Made by a program: the position numbers and the translations under genes | Part shown: positions 36,901 to 45,990 of the stretch, piece by piece | Numbering within the stretch: position 1 is the first letter of the stretch | How the letters are laid out: every line of letters starts with the position of its first letter | Notes under the pieces: generated by a model | The model's database searches: none | What the model was told of the DNA's origin: nothing | The model's input: only the letters and a program-made list of their open reading frames with translations | Assembly (NCBI RefSeq): GCF_006716125.1 | Contig: NZ_VFOM01000004.1 | Span: 68,419-132,418 of the forward strand | Direction of reading: 5' to 3' | Origin: Homoserinimonas aerilata | GTDB lineage: Bacteria; Actinomycetota; Actinomycetes; Actinomycetales; Microbacteriaceae | DNA length: 64,000 nucleotides

Positions 36901-38542
36901 GGCGTCATATCGCACCAACACGGGCGCGTACTCGGCCACGCTCGACGCCTTCGCCGGCCCCGGGTTCGTGCGCGGTCCGCTCGGCGTCGGCAACGCCGCG
37001 GGCGCATTCACCTACGGCACCGGATTCCCGTCGAACGCATCGACCACGAACTACTTCGTCGATCTGATCTTCAGCACGGATGCCCAGGCACCGGCGGCCG
37101 TGACGGTCACGGCGAGCACACCGGCAGCAGGGGCCACGGATGCGCCCACGGGCACGACCGTGACGGCCACGCTGTCGAGTGCGGCAGTCGCGACGGCGCC
37201 AGTGCTCTCGCTGGCCGGCCCCGCGGGAGCGGTCGCCGGCAGCAGCGCCTGGGACCCGGCGTCGGCGAAGATCGTCTTCACCCCGGCCGCCGCGCTCCAG
37301 CCGACGACGCAGTACGCGGCGACGGCGAGCATCGGCGGGGTGACGCTGCCCGGCGGCGTGTGGTCGTTCACGACGGGCGCCGCGCCCGCGAGCGGAGAGT
37401 TCTCGCTGCTCACGGGCGTGCTGCCCCAGGGCACGGCGCTCGACGACACCTCCTCCGTCGAACTGGGCATGGCCTTCACGGTGACGCAGCCCGGCTCGGT
37501 CACGGCCATCCGCTTCTACAAGGGCGACGGCAGCGGCGGAACCCACACGGGAACCCTGTGGTCGCCCGTCGGCACCGCTCTCGCGACCGTCACCTTCACG
37601 GCAGAGACGGCGAACGGATGGCAGGAGGCCGCGCTCTCGACCCCGGTCGCGCTGACCCCCGGCGAGCGCTACATCGTCTCGTATCTCGCACCGCAGGGCC
37701 GCTACGCGTACACGTCGGCCTACTTCGCGACGCCACGGCTGGTCGGGGCCATCGTCGCCGAGAGTCCGCAGAACGGCCTGTACCTGTACGGCTCGGGCGG
37801 CCTGCCCGTGCACAGCTGGAACTCGTCGAACTACTTCGTCGACGTCGTGTTCCGCACGGCCGATCTGCCGGCGCTTCCGCCGGTGACACCGCCCACCGAT
37901 CCCCCCGTGGAGCCGCCGGTCGATCCCCCGGTTGATCCGCCCGTGGAGCCGCCGGTTGATCCTCCCGTTGACCCACCAGTGGATCCGCCGGTAGACCCAC
38001 CCGTTGACCCGCCCGTCGACCCGCCGGTCGATCCACCAGTGGACCCGCCGGTCGACCCACCCGTTGACCCGCCAGCCGTCACCGAGTTCAGCATGTTCGC
38101 CTCTGACGCCGTGCCCGCGCACGACGCCTGGGACGACCCCGTGCCCGTTCAGGTGGGAACCCGCTTCGGCACCTCCGTCGTGGGCACCGCCACCGGCATC
38201 CGCTTCTACAAGGGAGCCACCAACACGGGCACCCACACCGGCTACCTGTGGACGGCGGCAGGCGAGAAGCTCGCCGAGATCGTCTTTACCGGCGAGACGG
38301 CGAGCGGATGGCAGACCGCCCAGCTCGTCACGCCCGTCACCCTGGTGCCGGGCACCGAATACCGCGTCACCCTGCACAGCACGAGCGGCAACTACGCGAT
38401 CGATCTGGGCGGGCTCGCCGCACCGATCGCATCCGGGCCCCTCACCGCCCTCGGCGGCGCCTGGGTCTACTCGCAGGAGTTCCCGATCGGCGAGGCGACA
38501 CACAACTACTGGGTGGACATCGTGTTCGCCCCGGCCGTGTGA
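33902..38542 (+). CDS. Giant secreted protein: dimethylformamidase-like domain, Ig-like domains and four DUF4082 repeats
   Basis: 1546 residues. A signal peptide (about 1-42) is followed by a region like the C-terminal domain of N,N-dimethylformamidase large subunits (about 45-540; DVLFQTSDPTWHAYNSYGG, SVGHDEYWSAAQR). Next come an Ig-like domain, then DUF4082 modules near 640-800, 905-1055, 1165-1320 and 1396-1546, each with a GIRFYKG/VRFYKS core, a T(A/S)GWQ segment and an NYFVD(V/L)VF end. Big_5-like domains separate modules 1, 2 and 3. A PVDPP-type proline repeat (about 1322-1390) precedes the last module. I see no sorting signal. It overlaps the sugar transferase gene by one base, so it is part of the locus; polysaccharide binding or processing at the surface is the likely role. 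The start is ATG 33902. Confidence 0.9.
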   Translation: MQATQQTPIGLSRPWRVATAIVSPLVLTAALLTAGAAPLALADPCSPDGNAISCENSKPGTPASVWDIGGDGDDSIQGFATDISVNAGKTIDFKIDTDASAYTIEIYRTGWYGGDGARLIDSILPSASLPQMQPECITELATEFYDCGTWGVSASWAVPADAVSGVYIALLDRGDTHGQSHIIFVVRDDASTSDVLFQTSDPTWHAYNSYGGSDFYQGGANNRAYKISYNRPFNTREGVTRRDFYFSSEYAQVRFMERNGYDVTYASGVDTDRYGAHLLNHRVFLSVGHDEYWSAAQRANIEAARDAGVNLQFLTGNEGYWHTRYEPAASQDATSYRTLVSYKETWSNAKIDPSPEWTGTWRDPRFASPQQGAGMPENALTGTIYMVNHDDLPVTVSATEGKNRLWRSTGLSSLSPGTQAELAPHTVGYESNEDLDNGFRPEGLIRLSTTIGDVPEYLMDFGNTVASGSTTHHLTLYRAASGALVFSTGSVQWAWGLDATHDGDGAPADARMQQAQVNLLADMGAQPATLMAGLAAASASTDSTPPTVTVTSPTAGTTVPNGGLVTVTGTASDVGGVVAGVEYSTDGGTRWHPANGTTDWSFSYNQRGMGQQQIAVRAIDDSANHPAAGTTVAVDVTGPYSVFGEQLPAVIDSGDGSAVELGLHFSPDINGFVSGVRFYKSAANQGAHNGSLWDAAGNRLATVAFSSESTSGWQTAFFSSAVPVTAGEDYVVSYTAPRGHYSVEGFHWPYKARSSAPLTVKSGFGHPAPGVYGTPGAFPAETFDFSNYFVDAVFDTVNTTPLAAFGQWPGQGATEVPLGTTVSARFSNDVDPASVTLQLSGPAGAIAGAVSYESTTRTARFTPAAALPAETSLTATVGATSAEGGPLVAGSTWSFTTAASTEAVVCPCTLFADGIVPAILAVDDSGPVTLGVRFTARTDGAVTAIRFYKSAANTGTHTGQLWSASGDLLATATFVNETATGWQTVYFSQPVAVQAGSEYMASYRTNTGAYSATLDAFAGPGFVRGPLGVGNAAGAFTYGTGFPSNASTTNYFVDLIFSTDAQAPAAVTVTASTPAAGATDAPTGTTVTATLSSAAVATAPVLSLAGPAGAVAGSSAWDPASAKIVFTPAAALQPTTQYAATASIGGVTLPGGVWSFTTGAAPASGEFSLLTGVLPQGTALDDTSSVELGMAFTVTQPGSVTAIRFYKGDGSGGTHTGTLWSPVGTALATVTFTAETANGWQEAALSTPVALTPGERYIVSYLAPQGRYAYTSAYFATPRLVGAIVAESPQNGLYLYGSGGLPVHSWNSSNYFVDVVFRTADLPALPPVTPPTDPPVEPPVDPPVDPPVEPPVDPPVDPPVDPPVDPPVDPPVDPPVDPPVDPPVDPPVDPPAVTEFSMFASDAVPAHDAWDDPVPVQVGTRFGTSVVGTATGIRFYKGATNTGTHTGYLWTAAGEKLAEIVFTGETASGWQTAQLVTPVTLVPGTEYRVTLHSTSGNYAIDLGGLAAPIASGPLTALGGAWVYSQEFPIGEATHNYWVDIVFAPAV
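37897..38080 (+). repeat. Proline-rich tandem coding repeat (P-V-D/E-P-P units)
   Basis: Roughly 12-base units CCnCCnGTnGAn, imperfect at third positions, forming the linker before the last DUF4082 module. Unit number may vary between strains. Confidence 0.75.
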
Positions 38543-38585
38543 GACAGAACAGCATCATGACCGAGACAGACACGGGGGAGAGAGC

Positions 38586-39683
38586 ATGACACACGCACTG
38601 CGCATCGCCGTCATCGGCGCCGGCTACTGGGGGCCCAACCTGGCCCGCAACTTCAGGGCCGCACCCGACTGGGAGCTCGCCACCATCTGCGACCTCGACG
38701 CCGACCGCGCCCGCCAGGTCTCGGATCAGGTGGGCGGCGTCGCCGTGACCACAAGCCTGAGGGAGGTGCTGGCCGACCCCACCATCGACGCCGTCGCCAT
38801 CGCCACCCCCGCCAGAACCCACCACGACATCGCCGTGGCCGCGCTGCGGGCCGGCAAGCATGTCGTCGTGGAGAAGCCACTCGCCGACACGAGGGCGCGG
38901 GGTTCGGCCATGGTCGACGAGGCGGCCGCGCGCGGGCTCGTACTCATGACCGATCACACCTACTGCTACACGCCCGCCGTGCTCAAGATCCGAGAGCTCA
39001 TCGAGGAGGACGCCCTCGGCGACATCCTCTTCATCGACTCGGTGCGCATCAACCTGGGGCTCATCCAACCCGACGTCGACGTGTTCTGGGATCTCGCGCC
39101 GCACGACCTCTCCATCATCGACTTCATCGTTCCCGGTGGGCTCGCCCCCGCGACCGTCTCCGCGCAGGGGGCCGACCCGCTGCGCTCCGGCAAATCCTGC
39201 ATCGGCTACCTCAGCATCCCGCTCGCCGGCGGGGCCATCGCCCACGTTCACGTCAACTGGCTGAGCCCCACCAAGATCAGGCAGATGGTCATCGGCGGCA
39301 GCCGCCGCACGCTCGTCTGGGATGACCTCAACCCGCAGCAGCGCCTCAGCATCTACGACCGCGGAGTCGACATCACCCAGGTCTCGGCCGCGACCCGCGC
39401 TGAGCGCACCGAGGCGACGGTGGCGTACCGGCTCGGCGACACCTGGTCGCCCGCCCTCCCCGAGCGGGAGGCGCTGTCATCGATGGCCGCCGAGTTCGCC
39501 GCCGCGATCACGGGCGAGCGCCCCGCGCGCACCGACGGCCTCTCAGGCCTGCGCGTGCTCTCCGTTCTCGAGGCGGCAAGCCGCAGCCTCACCACCGGCT
39601 CGGCCGCGAAGGTCGAGCGGGACGCGCTCATCGACATCGACACATCCGAACTCTCAGAACCCGAACTGGAGGCAATCGCATGA
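38586..39683 (+). CDS. Gfo/Idh/MocA-family sugar dehydrogenase (WlbA/WbpB-like)
   Basis: 365 residues. The Rossmann start RIAVIGAGYWGPNLARNF is at 5-22, the EKPLAD motif near 95 carries the conserved lysine, and WDLAPHDLSIID lies in the C-terminal domain with a catalytic-type histidine. WlbA/WbpB enzymes oxidise the C3 position of UDP-GlcNAc(A) before transamination. The ATG at 38586 has GGGGAG upstream; the frame is open further upstream but overlaps the DUF4082 gene. Its stop overlaps the epimerase start. Confidence 0.93.
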   Translation: MTHALRIAVIGAGYWGPNLARNFRAAPDWELATICDLDADRARQVSDQVGGVAVTTSLREVLADPTIDAVAIATPARTHHDIAVAALRAGKHVVVEKPLADTRARGSAMVDEAAARGLVLMTDHTYCYTPAVLKIRELIEEDALGDILFIDSVRINLGLIQPDVDVFWDLAPHDLSIIDFIVPGGLAPATVSAQGADPLRSGKSCIGYLSIPLAGGAIAHVHVNWLSPTKIRQMVIGGSRRTLVWDDLNPQQRLSIYDRGVDITQVSAATRAERTEATVAYRLGDTWSPALPEREALSSMAAEFAAAITGERPARTDGLSGLRVLSVLEAASRSLTTGSAAKVERDALIDIDTSELSEPELEAIA

Positions 39684-40675
39684 CCGAGTTGACAGGAGCC
39701 CGCGTGCTCGTCACGGGAGGGGCCGGCACGATCGGCTCCGCCGTCGTCGACCAGCTGCTCGAGGCGGGCGTCGCCCACATCGACGTGCTCGACAATCTGG
39801 TACGCGGCAGGCGCTCCAATCTGGCGGATGCTCTTGCAACAGGCCGCGTAGAACTGGTCGAGGGAGACATCCGTGATCGCGATCTTGTGCACGATGTGAC
39901 CCGGGGCAAGGATCTGGTCTTCCACCAGGCGGCGATCAGGATCACCCAGTGCGCGGAGGAGCCGCGGCTCGCCCTCGAGGTTCTCGTCGACGGCACCTTC
40001 AGCGTCTACGAGGCCGCCGCGGAGGCGAAGGTCGACAAGGTGGTGTCGGCATCCAGTGCCTCCGTCTATGGCATGGCCGAGGAGTTCCCGACGACGGAAC
40101 GGCACCATCACCACAACAACGACACCTTCTACGGCGCCGCCAAGTCTTTCAACGAGGGCATGCTGCGCAGCTTCCGCGCCATGCACGGCCTCGACCATGT
40201 TCTGCTGCGCTACTTCAATGTGTACGGGCCCCGCATGGACGTGCACGGCCTCTACACCGAGGTGCTCGTGCGGTGGATGGAGCGCATCGCCGACGGGCTG
40301 CCGCCGCTGATCTTCGGCGACGGCCGGCAGACGATGGACTTCGTCTTCACCCGCGACATCGCGCGCGCCAATCTGCTCGCCGCCGGCAGCGACATCCGGG
40401 AGGGCGTCTTCAATGTGGCCAGCGGCCAGGAGACGAGCCTGCTCGAACTCGCCGAGGCGCTGCTGCTGGCCATGGGCTCGGAGCTGAGCGTCGAGTTCGG
40501 CCCCGAACGCGCCGTCAACGGGGTCGTGCGTCGGCTCGCCGACACGACCGCCGCGCGACACGACCTGGGCTTCGTCGCCGAGGTCGGCCTCGAGGAGGGC
40601 CTCGCCGAGCTGGTCGAATGGTGGGCTCCTCTGCGCGAGGAGATCGCCGCAGGCCGGGCGGTGCCGGTGTCATGA
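39680..40675 (+). CDS. NAD-dependent epimerase/dehydratase (extended SDR)
   Basis: 331 residues. TGGAGTIGSAV at 13-23 binds NAD; HQAAI, SSASVYG and the catalytic Y-x3-K (FYGAAKSFNEG) mark the active site. The substrate side (RYFNVYGPRMDVHGLYTE) resembles GalE/WbpP-like UDP-sugar epimerases. It overlaps both neighbours by four bases. It probably makes or epimerises a UDP-amino sugar for this polysaccharide. Confidence 0.92.
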   Translation: MTELTGARVLVTGGAGTIGSAVVDQLLEAGVAHIDVLDNLVRGRRSNLADALATGRVELVEGDIRDRDLVHDVTRGKDLVFHQAAIRITQCAEEPRLALEVLVDGTFSVYEAAAEAKVDKVVSASSASVYGMAEEFPTTERHHHHNNDTFYGAAKSFNEGMLRSFRAMHGLDHVLLRYFNVYGPRMDVHGLYTEVLVRWMERIADGLPPLIFGDGRQTMDFVFTRDIARANLLAAGSDIREGVFNVASGQETSLLELAEALLLAMGSELSVEFGPERAVNGVVRRLADTTAARHDLGFVAEVGLEEGLAELVEWWAPLREEIAAGRAVPVS

Positions 40676-41844
40676 ACGAGACGCAGGGGGCCGGGCGCAT
40701 CAATGTGATGAAGCCGTGGATGGGGGAGGAAGAACTGCGAGCAGTCGCAGAAGTGATCGAGTCGGGGTGGGTTGCGCAGGGTCCTCGCGTGGCCCGCTTC
40801 GAAGCAGCATTCGCCGCCGCAGTCGAGGCAGACCATGCGGTCGCCACGTCGAGCTGCACGACCGCGCTGCATCTCGCCCTAGTCGTCGCCGGGATCGGGC
40901 CCGGCGACGGCGTAATCGTGCCGTCATTCTCATTCATAGCGACGGCCAACGCAGCAGGCTATGTCGGCGCACGGCCCCTGTTCGCCGACGTCGACCCCGT
41001 CACAGGAAACGTGACAGCCGAGACGATCGAGGCGGCCCTCACCCCCGACACGAGGGCTGTCATCGTCGTCGACCAGGGCGGGGTGCCGGTCGACCTCGAC
41101 CCGATCCGGATGCTGTGCGACCCCCTCGGGATCGTCGTCATCGAGGATGCGGCGTGCGGTGCGGGGTCAACGTATCGCGGGCATCCGGTCGGCTCAGGTG
41201 CTGTGCTCACGGCGTGGTCGTTCCATCCACGCAAGCTGCTCACGACGGGCGAGGGCGGGATGCTCACGACCTCGGATGCCGCGTGGGCGGAGCGGGCGCG
41301 CCGGTTGCGCGAGCACGCGATGAGCGTCTCGGCGAAGGACCGCCAGGCGAGCATTCTCGCCCCGGCCGAGGAGTATCTGGAGATCGGTTTCAACTTTCGC
41401 ATGACCGACCTGCAGGCGGCGATCGGGCTCGTGCAGCTCGACCGCCTGCCGGAGGTCGTGCGGCGGCGGCGCGAGCTGGCCGCCGAATATTCCGCGCGGC
41501 TCGGTGATGTGCCCGGGCTGCGCGTGGTCTCTGACCCCGACTGGGGCACGAGCAACTTCCAGTCGTTCTGGGTCGAGGCGCTGCCCGAGTGCGCGACCGA
41601 CCGCGACGGGTTGCTCGAGGCCCTGGCCGGGGCCGGAGTCTCGGCCAGGCGCGGCATCATGGCCGCCCACCGGCAGCCCGCCTACCGCGGGCGCGAGACG
41701 GGGGGCGCCGCGCTTGAGGCGACGGAGCGGCTCACCGACAACACGCTCATCCTTCCGCTGTTCCACCAGATGACCGAGGCGGAGCAGCGCCGCGTCATCG
41801 AGGCGCTCGCGGGTGCCACCATCCGGCAGGAGGGTGCGGCGTGA
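40672..41844 (+). CDS. DegT/DnrJ/EryC1 aminotransferase 1 (PglE-like)
   Basis: 390 residues. A fold-type I sugar aminotransferase: the PLP lysine is in WSFHPRKLLTTGEGG, with TSSCTTALHLAL and PSFSFIATANAAGYVGARPLFADVD at the front. This wording is typical of PglE/PseC-type enzymes that put a 4-amino group on a UDP-4-keto sugar. The start is ATG 40672, overlapping the epimerase stop. A second, different DegT enzyme lies two genes downstream, so the repeat unit may hold two amino sugars or one diamino sugar. Confidence 0.94.
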   Translation: MNETQGAGRINVMKPWMGEEELRAVAEVIESGWVAQGPRVARFEAAFAAAVEADHAVATSSCTTALHLALVVAGIGPGDGVIVPSFSFIATANAAGYVGARPLFADVDPVTGNVTAETIEAALTPDTRAVIVVDQGGVPVDLDPIRMLCDPLGIVVIEDAACGAGSTYRGHPVGSGAVLTAWSFHPRKLLTTGEGGMLTTSDAAWAERARRLREHAMSVSAKDRQASILAPAEEYLEIGFNFRMTDLQAAIGLVQLDRLPEVVRRRRELAAEYSARLGDVPGLRVVSDPDWGTSNFQSFWVEALPECATDRDGLLEALAGAGVSARRGIMAAHRQPAYRGRETGGAALEATERLTDNTLILPLFHQMTEAEQRRVIEALAGATIRQEGAA

Positions 41845-42482
41845 GCGAGCTGTTGCTGCTGGGGGCGAGCGGTCTGGCGCGTGAGGCGCTGGCCGTGCTC
41901 AGGAAGCAGGGCGAGCACACCGTGCTCGGCTGCCTCGATGATGACCCGACGACCTGGGATCGCGAATACGATCGGATGCTCGTGTTCGGCGGCATCGAGC
42001 AGGTCGAGCGCTTTCCGGGTGCGAAGCTGCTGGTCTGCGTCGGCAAGGGCAGCCACAGGGCGACGCTGTCGCAGCGCCTCATCGCGCTCGGCCGCGACGA
42101 CCACGATTATGCGACCGTCATCGACGAGAGTGTGTCGATCCCGGCGGGCTGTCTCGTGGGCGCGGGCAGCATCCTGCTCGCCGGTTCTGTTCTCACCACC
42201 AACGTGACAATCGGCCGCCATGTGGTCGTCATGCCCCATGTCACGCTCACGCATGACGCCTTTGTCGAGTCGTTCGCCACGCTCTGCGCCGGCGTCACCC
42301 TGGGCGGCAATGTGCTCGTCGGCGAGCGCTCCTATCTGGGCATGAACTCGAGCGTGCGCGAGGGGCTGCGGGTGGGGCGCGACGCGGTGCTGGGCATGGG
42401 CGCGGTGCTGCTCGATGAGTTGCCGCCCGGGCAGACGTGGGCCGGCGTGCCCGCGCGGCAGATTCTGAGGGCCGCGTCATGA
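41841..42482 (+). CDS. NeuD/PglD-type sugar O/N-acetyltransferase
   Basis: 213 residues. An N-terminal Rossmann-like PglD_N part (LLLLGASGLAREALAVLR) is followed by left-handed beta-helix hexapeptide repeats (VSIPAGCLVGAGSILLAGSV, VTLGGNVLVGERSYLGMNSS). NeuD/PglD proteins acetylate amino sugars or sialic acids with acetyl-CoA. It probably acetylates the product of the neighbouring aminotransferase. The GTG start overlaps the previous stop. Confidence 0.92.
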   Translation: MSELLLLGASGLAREALAVLRKQGEHTVLGCLDDDPTTWDREYDRMLVFGGIEQVERFPGAKLLVCVGKGSHRATLSQRLIALGRDDHDYATVIDESVSIPAGCLVGAGSILLAGSVLTTNVTIGRHVVVMPHVTLTHDAFVESFATLCAGVTLGGNVLVGERSYLGMNSSVREGLRVGRDAVLGMGAVLLDELPPGQTWAGVPARQILRAAS

Positions 42483-43618
42483 GGGTTCCCTTTGTCGATC
42501 TCGTCTCCCAGCAGGCCGAGATCGCTGCCGAGGTTCTGCCGCTGTGGCAGCAGATCTTCGAGACGGCGGGGTTCATCGGCGGTGATCATGTCGAGTCCTT
42601 CGAGCGCGATTTCGCCTCCTTCACGGGTGTGCGGCACTGCGTCGGGGTCGCGAACGGCACGGATGCGCTCGAGTTGGCGTTGCGGGCGGTCGGGGTCGAG
42701 CCCGCCGGCGAGGTGATCATTCCGGTGAACACGTTCATCGCGACGGCGGAGGCCGCGTCGCGGATCGGCGCGGTTCCCGTCTTCGTCGACGTCGACCCGC
42801 AGCAGTTGCTCATCGACCCTGACGCGGTCGCCGCGGCCGTGACCTCGCGAACGCAGGCGATCATCCCCGTGCACCTGTACGGCCAGGTCGCGCCTGTCGG
42901 CCGGCTGCTGCCGATCGCCGCTCGCCACGGCCTTCCGATCGTCGAGGACAATGCGCAGGCGCAGGGGGCGTCGGATGCCTCGGGTCGGGCAGGCGGATTG
43001 GGCACGATCGCCGCGACAAGCTTCTATCCGGGCAAGAATCTGGGGGCCGCGGGTGACGCGGGCGCGGTGACGACGGATGACGCGGGGCTGGCGCAGATCG
43101 TGCGCGAGCTCGGCGCCCACGGCAGCGCCGTCAAATACGTGCACAAGCGCATCGGCGTGAACTCGCGGCTGGATGCCATCCAGGCCGTCGTGCTGTCGGC
43201 CAAACTGAAGCGCTTGGAGGGTTGGAATGCGCTGCGGCGCGCGGCCGCCGACCGCTACCGCGAGCTCCTCGCCGACCGTGACGATGTGCGGGCGCCCCTG
43301 TCGCGGCCGGGCTCGCTCGACGTCTGGCACCTCTACGTCGTGCAGGTGGAGGAGCGCGAGCGGATGCTCACAGCGCTCGGCGCCGCGGGCGTCGGTGCCG
43401 GCATCCACTATCCGACCCCGCTGCATCTGACGGAGGCCTACGCGGGTCTCGGCCATCGGCGCGGCGAGTTCCCGGTCGCGGAGGCTGCGGCCGGGCGTCT
43501 GCTCTCGCTGCCGATGTTCCCGCATCTCTCGGCTGAGCAGCAGGAGTATGCGGTCGATTCGATTCCGAAGGGGGCAGCGAATGTCGAGTTCTACGACGAG
43601 CAGATCGAGGTCGCGTGA
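42479..43618 (+). CDS. DegT/DnrJ/EryC1 aminotransferase 2 (WlbC/FdtB-like)
   Basis: 379 residues. It begins MRVPFVDLVSQQAEI; GVANGTDALELALRAVG, IPVHLYGQVA, EDNAQAQGA and the PLP lysine in SFYPGKNLGA identify the family. This pattern is that of 3-keto-sugar aminotransferases (WlbC, FdtB, QdtB), matching the WlbA-like dehydrogenase three genes upstream. The ATG overlaps the acetyltransferase stop. Confidence 0.94.
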   Translation: MRVPFVDLVSQQAEIAAEVLPLWQQIFETAGFIGGDHVESFERDFASFTGVRHCVGVANGTDALELALRAVGVEPAGEVIIPVNTFIATAEAASRIGAVPVFVDVDPQQLLIDPDAVAAAVTSRTQAIIPVHLYGQVAPVGRLLPIAARHGLPIVEDNAQAQGASDASGRAGGLGTIAATSFYPGKNLGAAGDAGAVTTDDAGLAQIVRELGAHGSAVKYVHKRIGVNSRLDAIQAVVLSAKLKRLEGWNALRRAAADRYRELLADRDDVRAPLSRPGSLDVWHLYVVQVEERERMLTALGAAGVGAGIHYPTPLHLTEAYAGLGHRRGEFPVAEAAAGRLLSLPMFPHLSAEQQEYAVDSIPKGAANVEFYDEQIEVA

Positions 43619-44687
43619 GCTGTCAGGTGCCGACAAAGGCCAGCCGCCCATCGTGTCGGTCGTCATCCCCTGCTACAACTACGGACGGTTCCTGGCGAGC
43701 TGCGTTCGCAGCGTCGTCTCTCAGGAGGGCGTGCGCACGCGGGTACTCGTGATCGATGACGCCTCGAGCGATGATTCGACGACGATCGCGGCGGGGCTTG
43801 CTGACGAGCATCCGCAGGTCGAGGTTCTCGTCCACGAGGTGAACAGGGGGCACATCGCCACCTACAACGAGGGGCTGCTCGAGTGGGCGTCGGGCGACTA
43901 CGTCACCCTGCTGTCGGCCGATGACGAGCTGCCCGCGGGGTCGCTCGCGCGCTCGGTGCGCCTGATGGAGGCGAACCCCGGAGTGGGCATGGTCTACGGC
44001 GGCATCGAGGAGATCAGCGACATCTCCGCGCCTGCGTCGGGCTCGAATCGGCGCGCGCGGGCGACCGTTCACTCCGGCCGAACGTGGCTGCGCAGGCGCT
44101 GCCGCGAGGCCGTGAACGTCGTGCCGACTCCCGGCACGGTGCTGCGGCTCGGGGTCCAGCAGGGCGTCGGCGGCTACGACCCGCTCCTCACGCACGCCGG
44201 CGACTTCGACATGTGGCTGCGGGTCGCCCTCGTCTCCGACATCGGCTACATCGGTGGCCCGCCACAGGGCCGCTACCGCATCCACGACTCGAGCATGAGC
44301 CACGAGGTGTACACGGAGCCCCTCGCCGACGTGCGGCAGCGCAAGCTCGTCTTCGACAGCCTCTTCGCGGGCCACGCCGACGCACTCACGCGCGCCGGGA
44401 TCGACGCCGAGCCCACCTACGCGCGCCTTGCGGGGCATCCGCTCTGGTGGGCCTGCCGAGCGCACGAGAAGGGGCAGCCGGATGCGACGGCCATCGAGGA
44501 GTGGCTGGCCTTCGCCCGCGAGACGCACCCCGCCGTCGAATCGCTCCGGCCGTATCGGGCGCTGCGCCGGCGGCAGCGACTGGGTGCGGCGTTCTGCCAC
44601 CGCACGCAGCTGTTCGTGGGCACGGCGATCGTGCGTCGCCTCGCCAACTCGTGGTGGTGGTTCCGGTGGAAGAGATTCGGGGGCTGA
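43581..44687 (+). CDS. Glycosyltransferase family 2
   Basis: 368 residues. A GT-A domain starts at about residue 27 (VSVVIPCYNYGRFLASCV), with VLVIDDASSDDS and the metal-binding acidic pair in LLSADDELPAG. The C-terminal half (from about 230) is basic and of unknown role. The ATG at 43581 has GGGGG upstream and lies inside the end of the preceding gene (38-base overlap). Confidence 0.9.
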   Translation: MSSSTTSRSRSRELSGADKGQPPIVSVVIPCYNYGRFLASCVRSVVSQEGVRTRVLVIDDASSDDSTTIAAGLADEHPQVEVLVHEVNRGHIATYNEGLLEWASGDYVTLLSADDELPAGSLARSVRLMEANPGVGMVYGGIEEISDISAPASGSNRRARATVHSGRTWLRRRCREAVNVVPTPGTVLRLGVQQGVGGYDPLLTHAGDFDMWLRVALVSDIGYIGGPPQGRYRIHDSSMSHEVYTEPLADVRQRKLVFDSLFAGHADALTRAGIDAEPTYARLAGHPLWWACRAHEKGQPDATAIEEWLAFARETHPAVESLRPYRALRRRQRLGAAFCHRTQLFVGTAIVRRLANSWWWFRWKRFGG

Positions 44688-44691
44688 GACG

Positions 44692-45942
44692 ATGACATCG
44701 ACCACGCCTCTCGTGGCACCCGCGCGAGCGGTTCGCCATCTGAGCTCCCGGCTCGCGAAGGCGGTCTCCATCGTGCGCCGCGACGGCCCGCGCGCGTTCG
44801 CGCAGCGCTTGGCACGCCTCGCCTACATCCGGCTGGGCGCGGCGACCCTCGCCGAGCCACTGCTCGACGACGACGTCGCCGACTCCACCCAGCTCGAGCT
44901 CGCCGTACCGACGGTTCGACCCGCGCGCGGCGAGGCGCTGACGATCGGCTGGATCATGACGCCGCCGAGCGCCGGCTCCGGAGGGCACACGACGCTGTTC
45001 CGGATGGTCAGGGCCGCCGAGGAGGCCGGCCACCGTTGCGTGCTGTTCCTGTATGACCGCTATGCCGGCGACATCCGGGCTCAGGAGCGGGTCATCCGCG
45101 AATGGTGGCCCGATCTGCGTGCCGAGGTTCGCAACGCCGTCGACGGCATCGATGGTGTCGACGCGTGTGTCGCCTCGTCGTGGGAGAGCGCCCATGTGCT
45201 GGCCCGCCGCGGTTTCTCGCCCATGCGGCGGCTCTATTTCATCCAGGACTACGAACCGTTCTTCTATGCGCGCGGCGCCATGTATGCATTGGCGGAGGAC
45301 TCGTACCGTTTCGGCTTCCGCTGCATCGCGCTGGGTGAGATGATCGCCGGGCTGCTGCGCAGCGAGATCGGCGTCGAGCCCGATGTGACCGAATTCGGAT
45401 GCGACACCACGGTGTACCGGCTGCTGCCGGAGCGCGAACGCTCCGGCGTCGTCTTCTTCGCGCGCCCCGATTTTCCGCGCCGCGGGTACTGGCTGGCGCG
45501 CCTCGCCCTGCAGCGGTTTCACGAGCTGCACCCGGAGCAGGAGATCCACTTCTACGGCTCACGGATCGCGGGCCTGCCGTTCCCGACGACGCAGCACGGC
45601 AGGCTCAGCGCCGAGCAGCTCAACACGCTCTACAACTCCTGCATCGCCGGGCTCGTGCTGTCATTCACGAACGTGTCGCTCGTGCCGGAGGAGATGCTCG
45701 CGGCGGGGGCGATCCCCGTCATGAACGACGAGGCGCACGCGAAGCTCGTGCTGCAGAACGAGCACGCCGTGTGGGCCGCGCCGACCCCCTCCCGACTCGC
45801 GACGGCGCTCAGCGAGGTCGTCACGAGGCCCCGCATCTCGGAGACGGCGCGCGCCGCATCCGAGTCCGTGCGCGGGGTCGGATGGGCTCGGGCGCAGGCC
45901 GACATCGTGCGGATCATCGAGGACGAGGTGTACGGGCTCTGA
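44692..45942 (+). CDS. Glycosyltransferase, WsaF-like (GT4-related rhamnosyltransferase type)
   Basis: 416 residues. After an 80-residue basic N terminus come IGWIMTPPSAGSGGHTTLFR, YFIQDYEPFFYARGAMYALA and a GT-B C-terminal domain with FYGSRIAG and LVPEEMLAAGAIPV. These segments match WsaF-type rhamnosyltransferases; the actual donor is not proven. Start: ATG 44692, four bases after the previous stop; the open frame extends upstream but in another phase from the preceding gene. Confidence 0.85.
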   Translation: MTSTTPLVAPARAVRHLSSRLAKAVSIVRRDGPRAFAQRLARLAYIRLGAATLAEPLLDDDVADSTQLELAVPTVRPARGEALTIGWIMTPPSAGSGGHTTLFRMVRAAEEAGHRCVLFLYDRYAGDIRAQERVIREWWPDLRAEVRNAVDGIDGVDACVASSWESAHVLARRGFSPMRRLYFIQDYEPFFYARGAMYALAEDSYRFGFRCIALGEMIAGLLRSEIGVEPDVTEFGCDTTVYRLLPERERSGVVFFARPDFPRRGYWLARLALQRFHELHPEQEIHFYGSRIAGLPFPTTQHGRLSAEQLNTLYNSCIAGLVLSFTNVSLVPEEMLAAGAIPVMNDEAHAKLVLQNEHAVWAAPTPSRLATALSEVVTRPRISETARAASESVRGVGWARAQADIVRIIEDEVYGL

Positions 45943-45990
45943 CGCCCGTCACACCGGAACGACGCGCGAGAACACGAGGGGGGAGGGGAC

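Noticed and set aside
37897..38080. Regular repeats that might suggest a CRISPR array (also 10560-10797 and 62999-63103)
   Set aside because: The repeats are contiguous coding repeats or hairpin units without unique spacers of constant length; no cas genes are present.
38557..38589. Ten-codon frame MTETDTGERA whose stop overlaps the Gfo/Idh dehydrogenase start
   Set aside because: It has no Shine-Dalgarno of its own and is too short to judge; the GGGGAG inside it is better explained as the ribosome binding site of the dehydrogenase.
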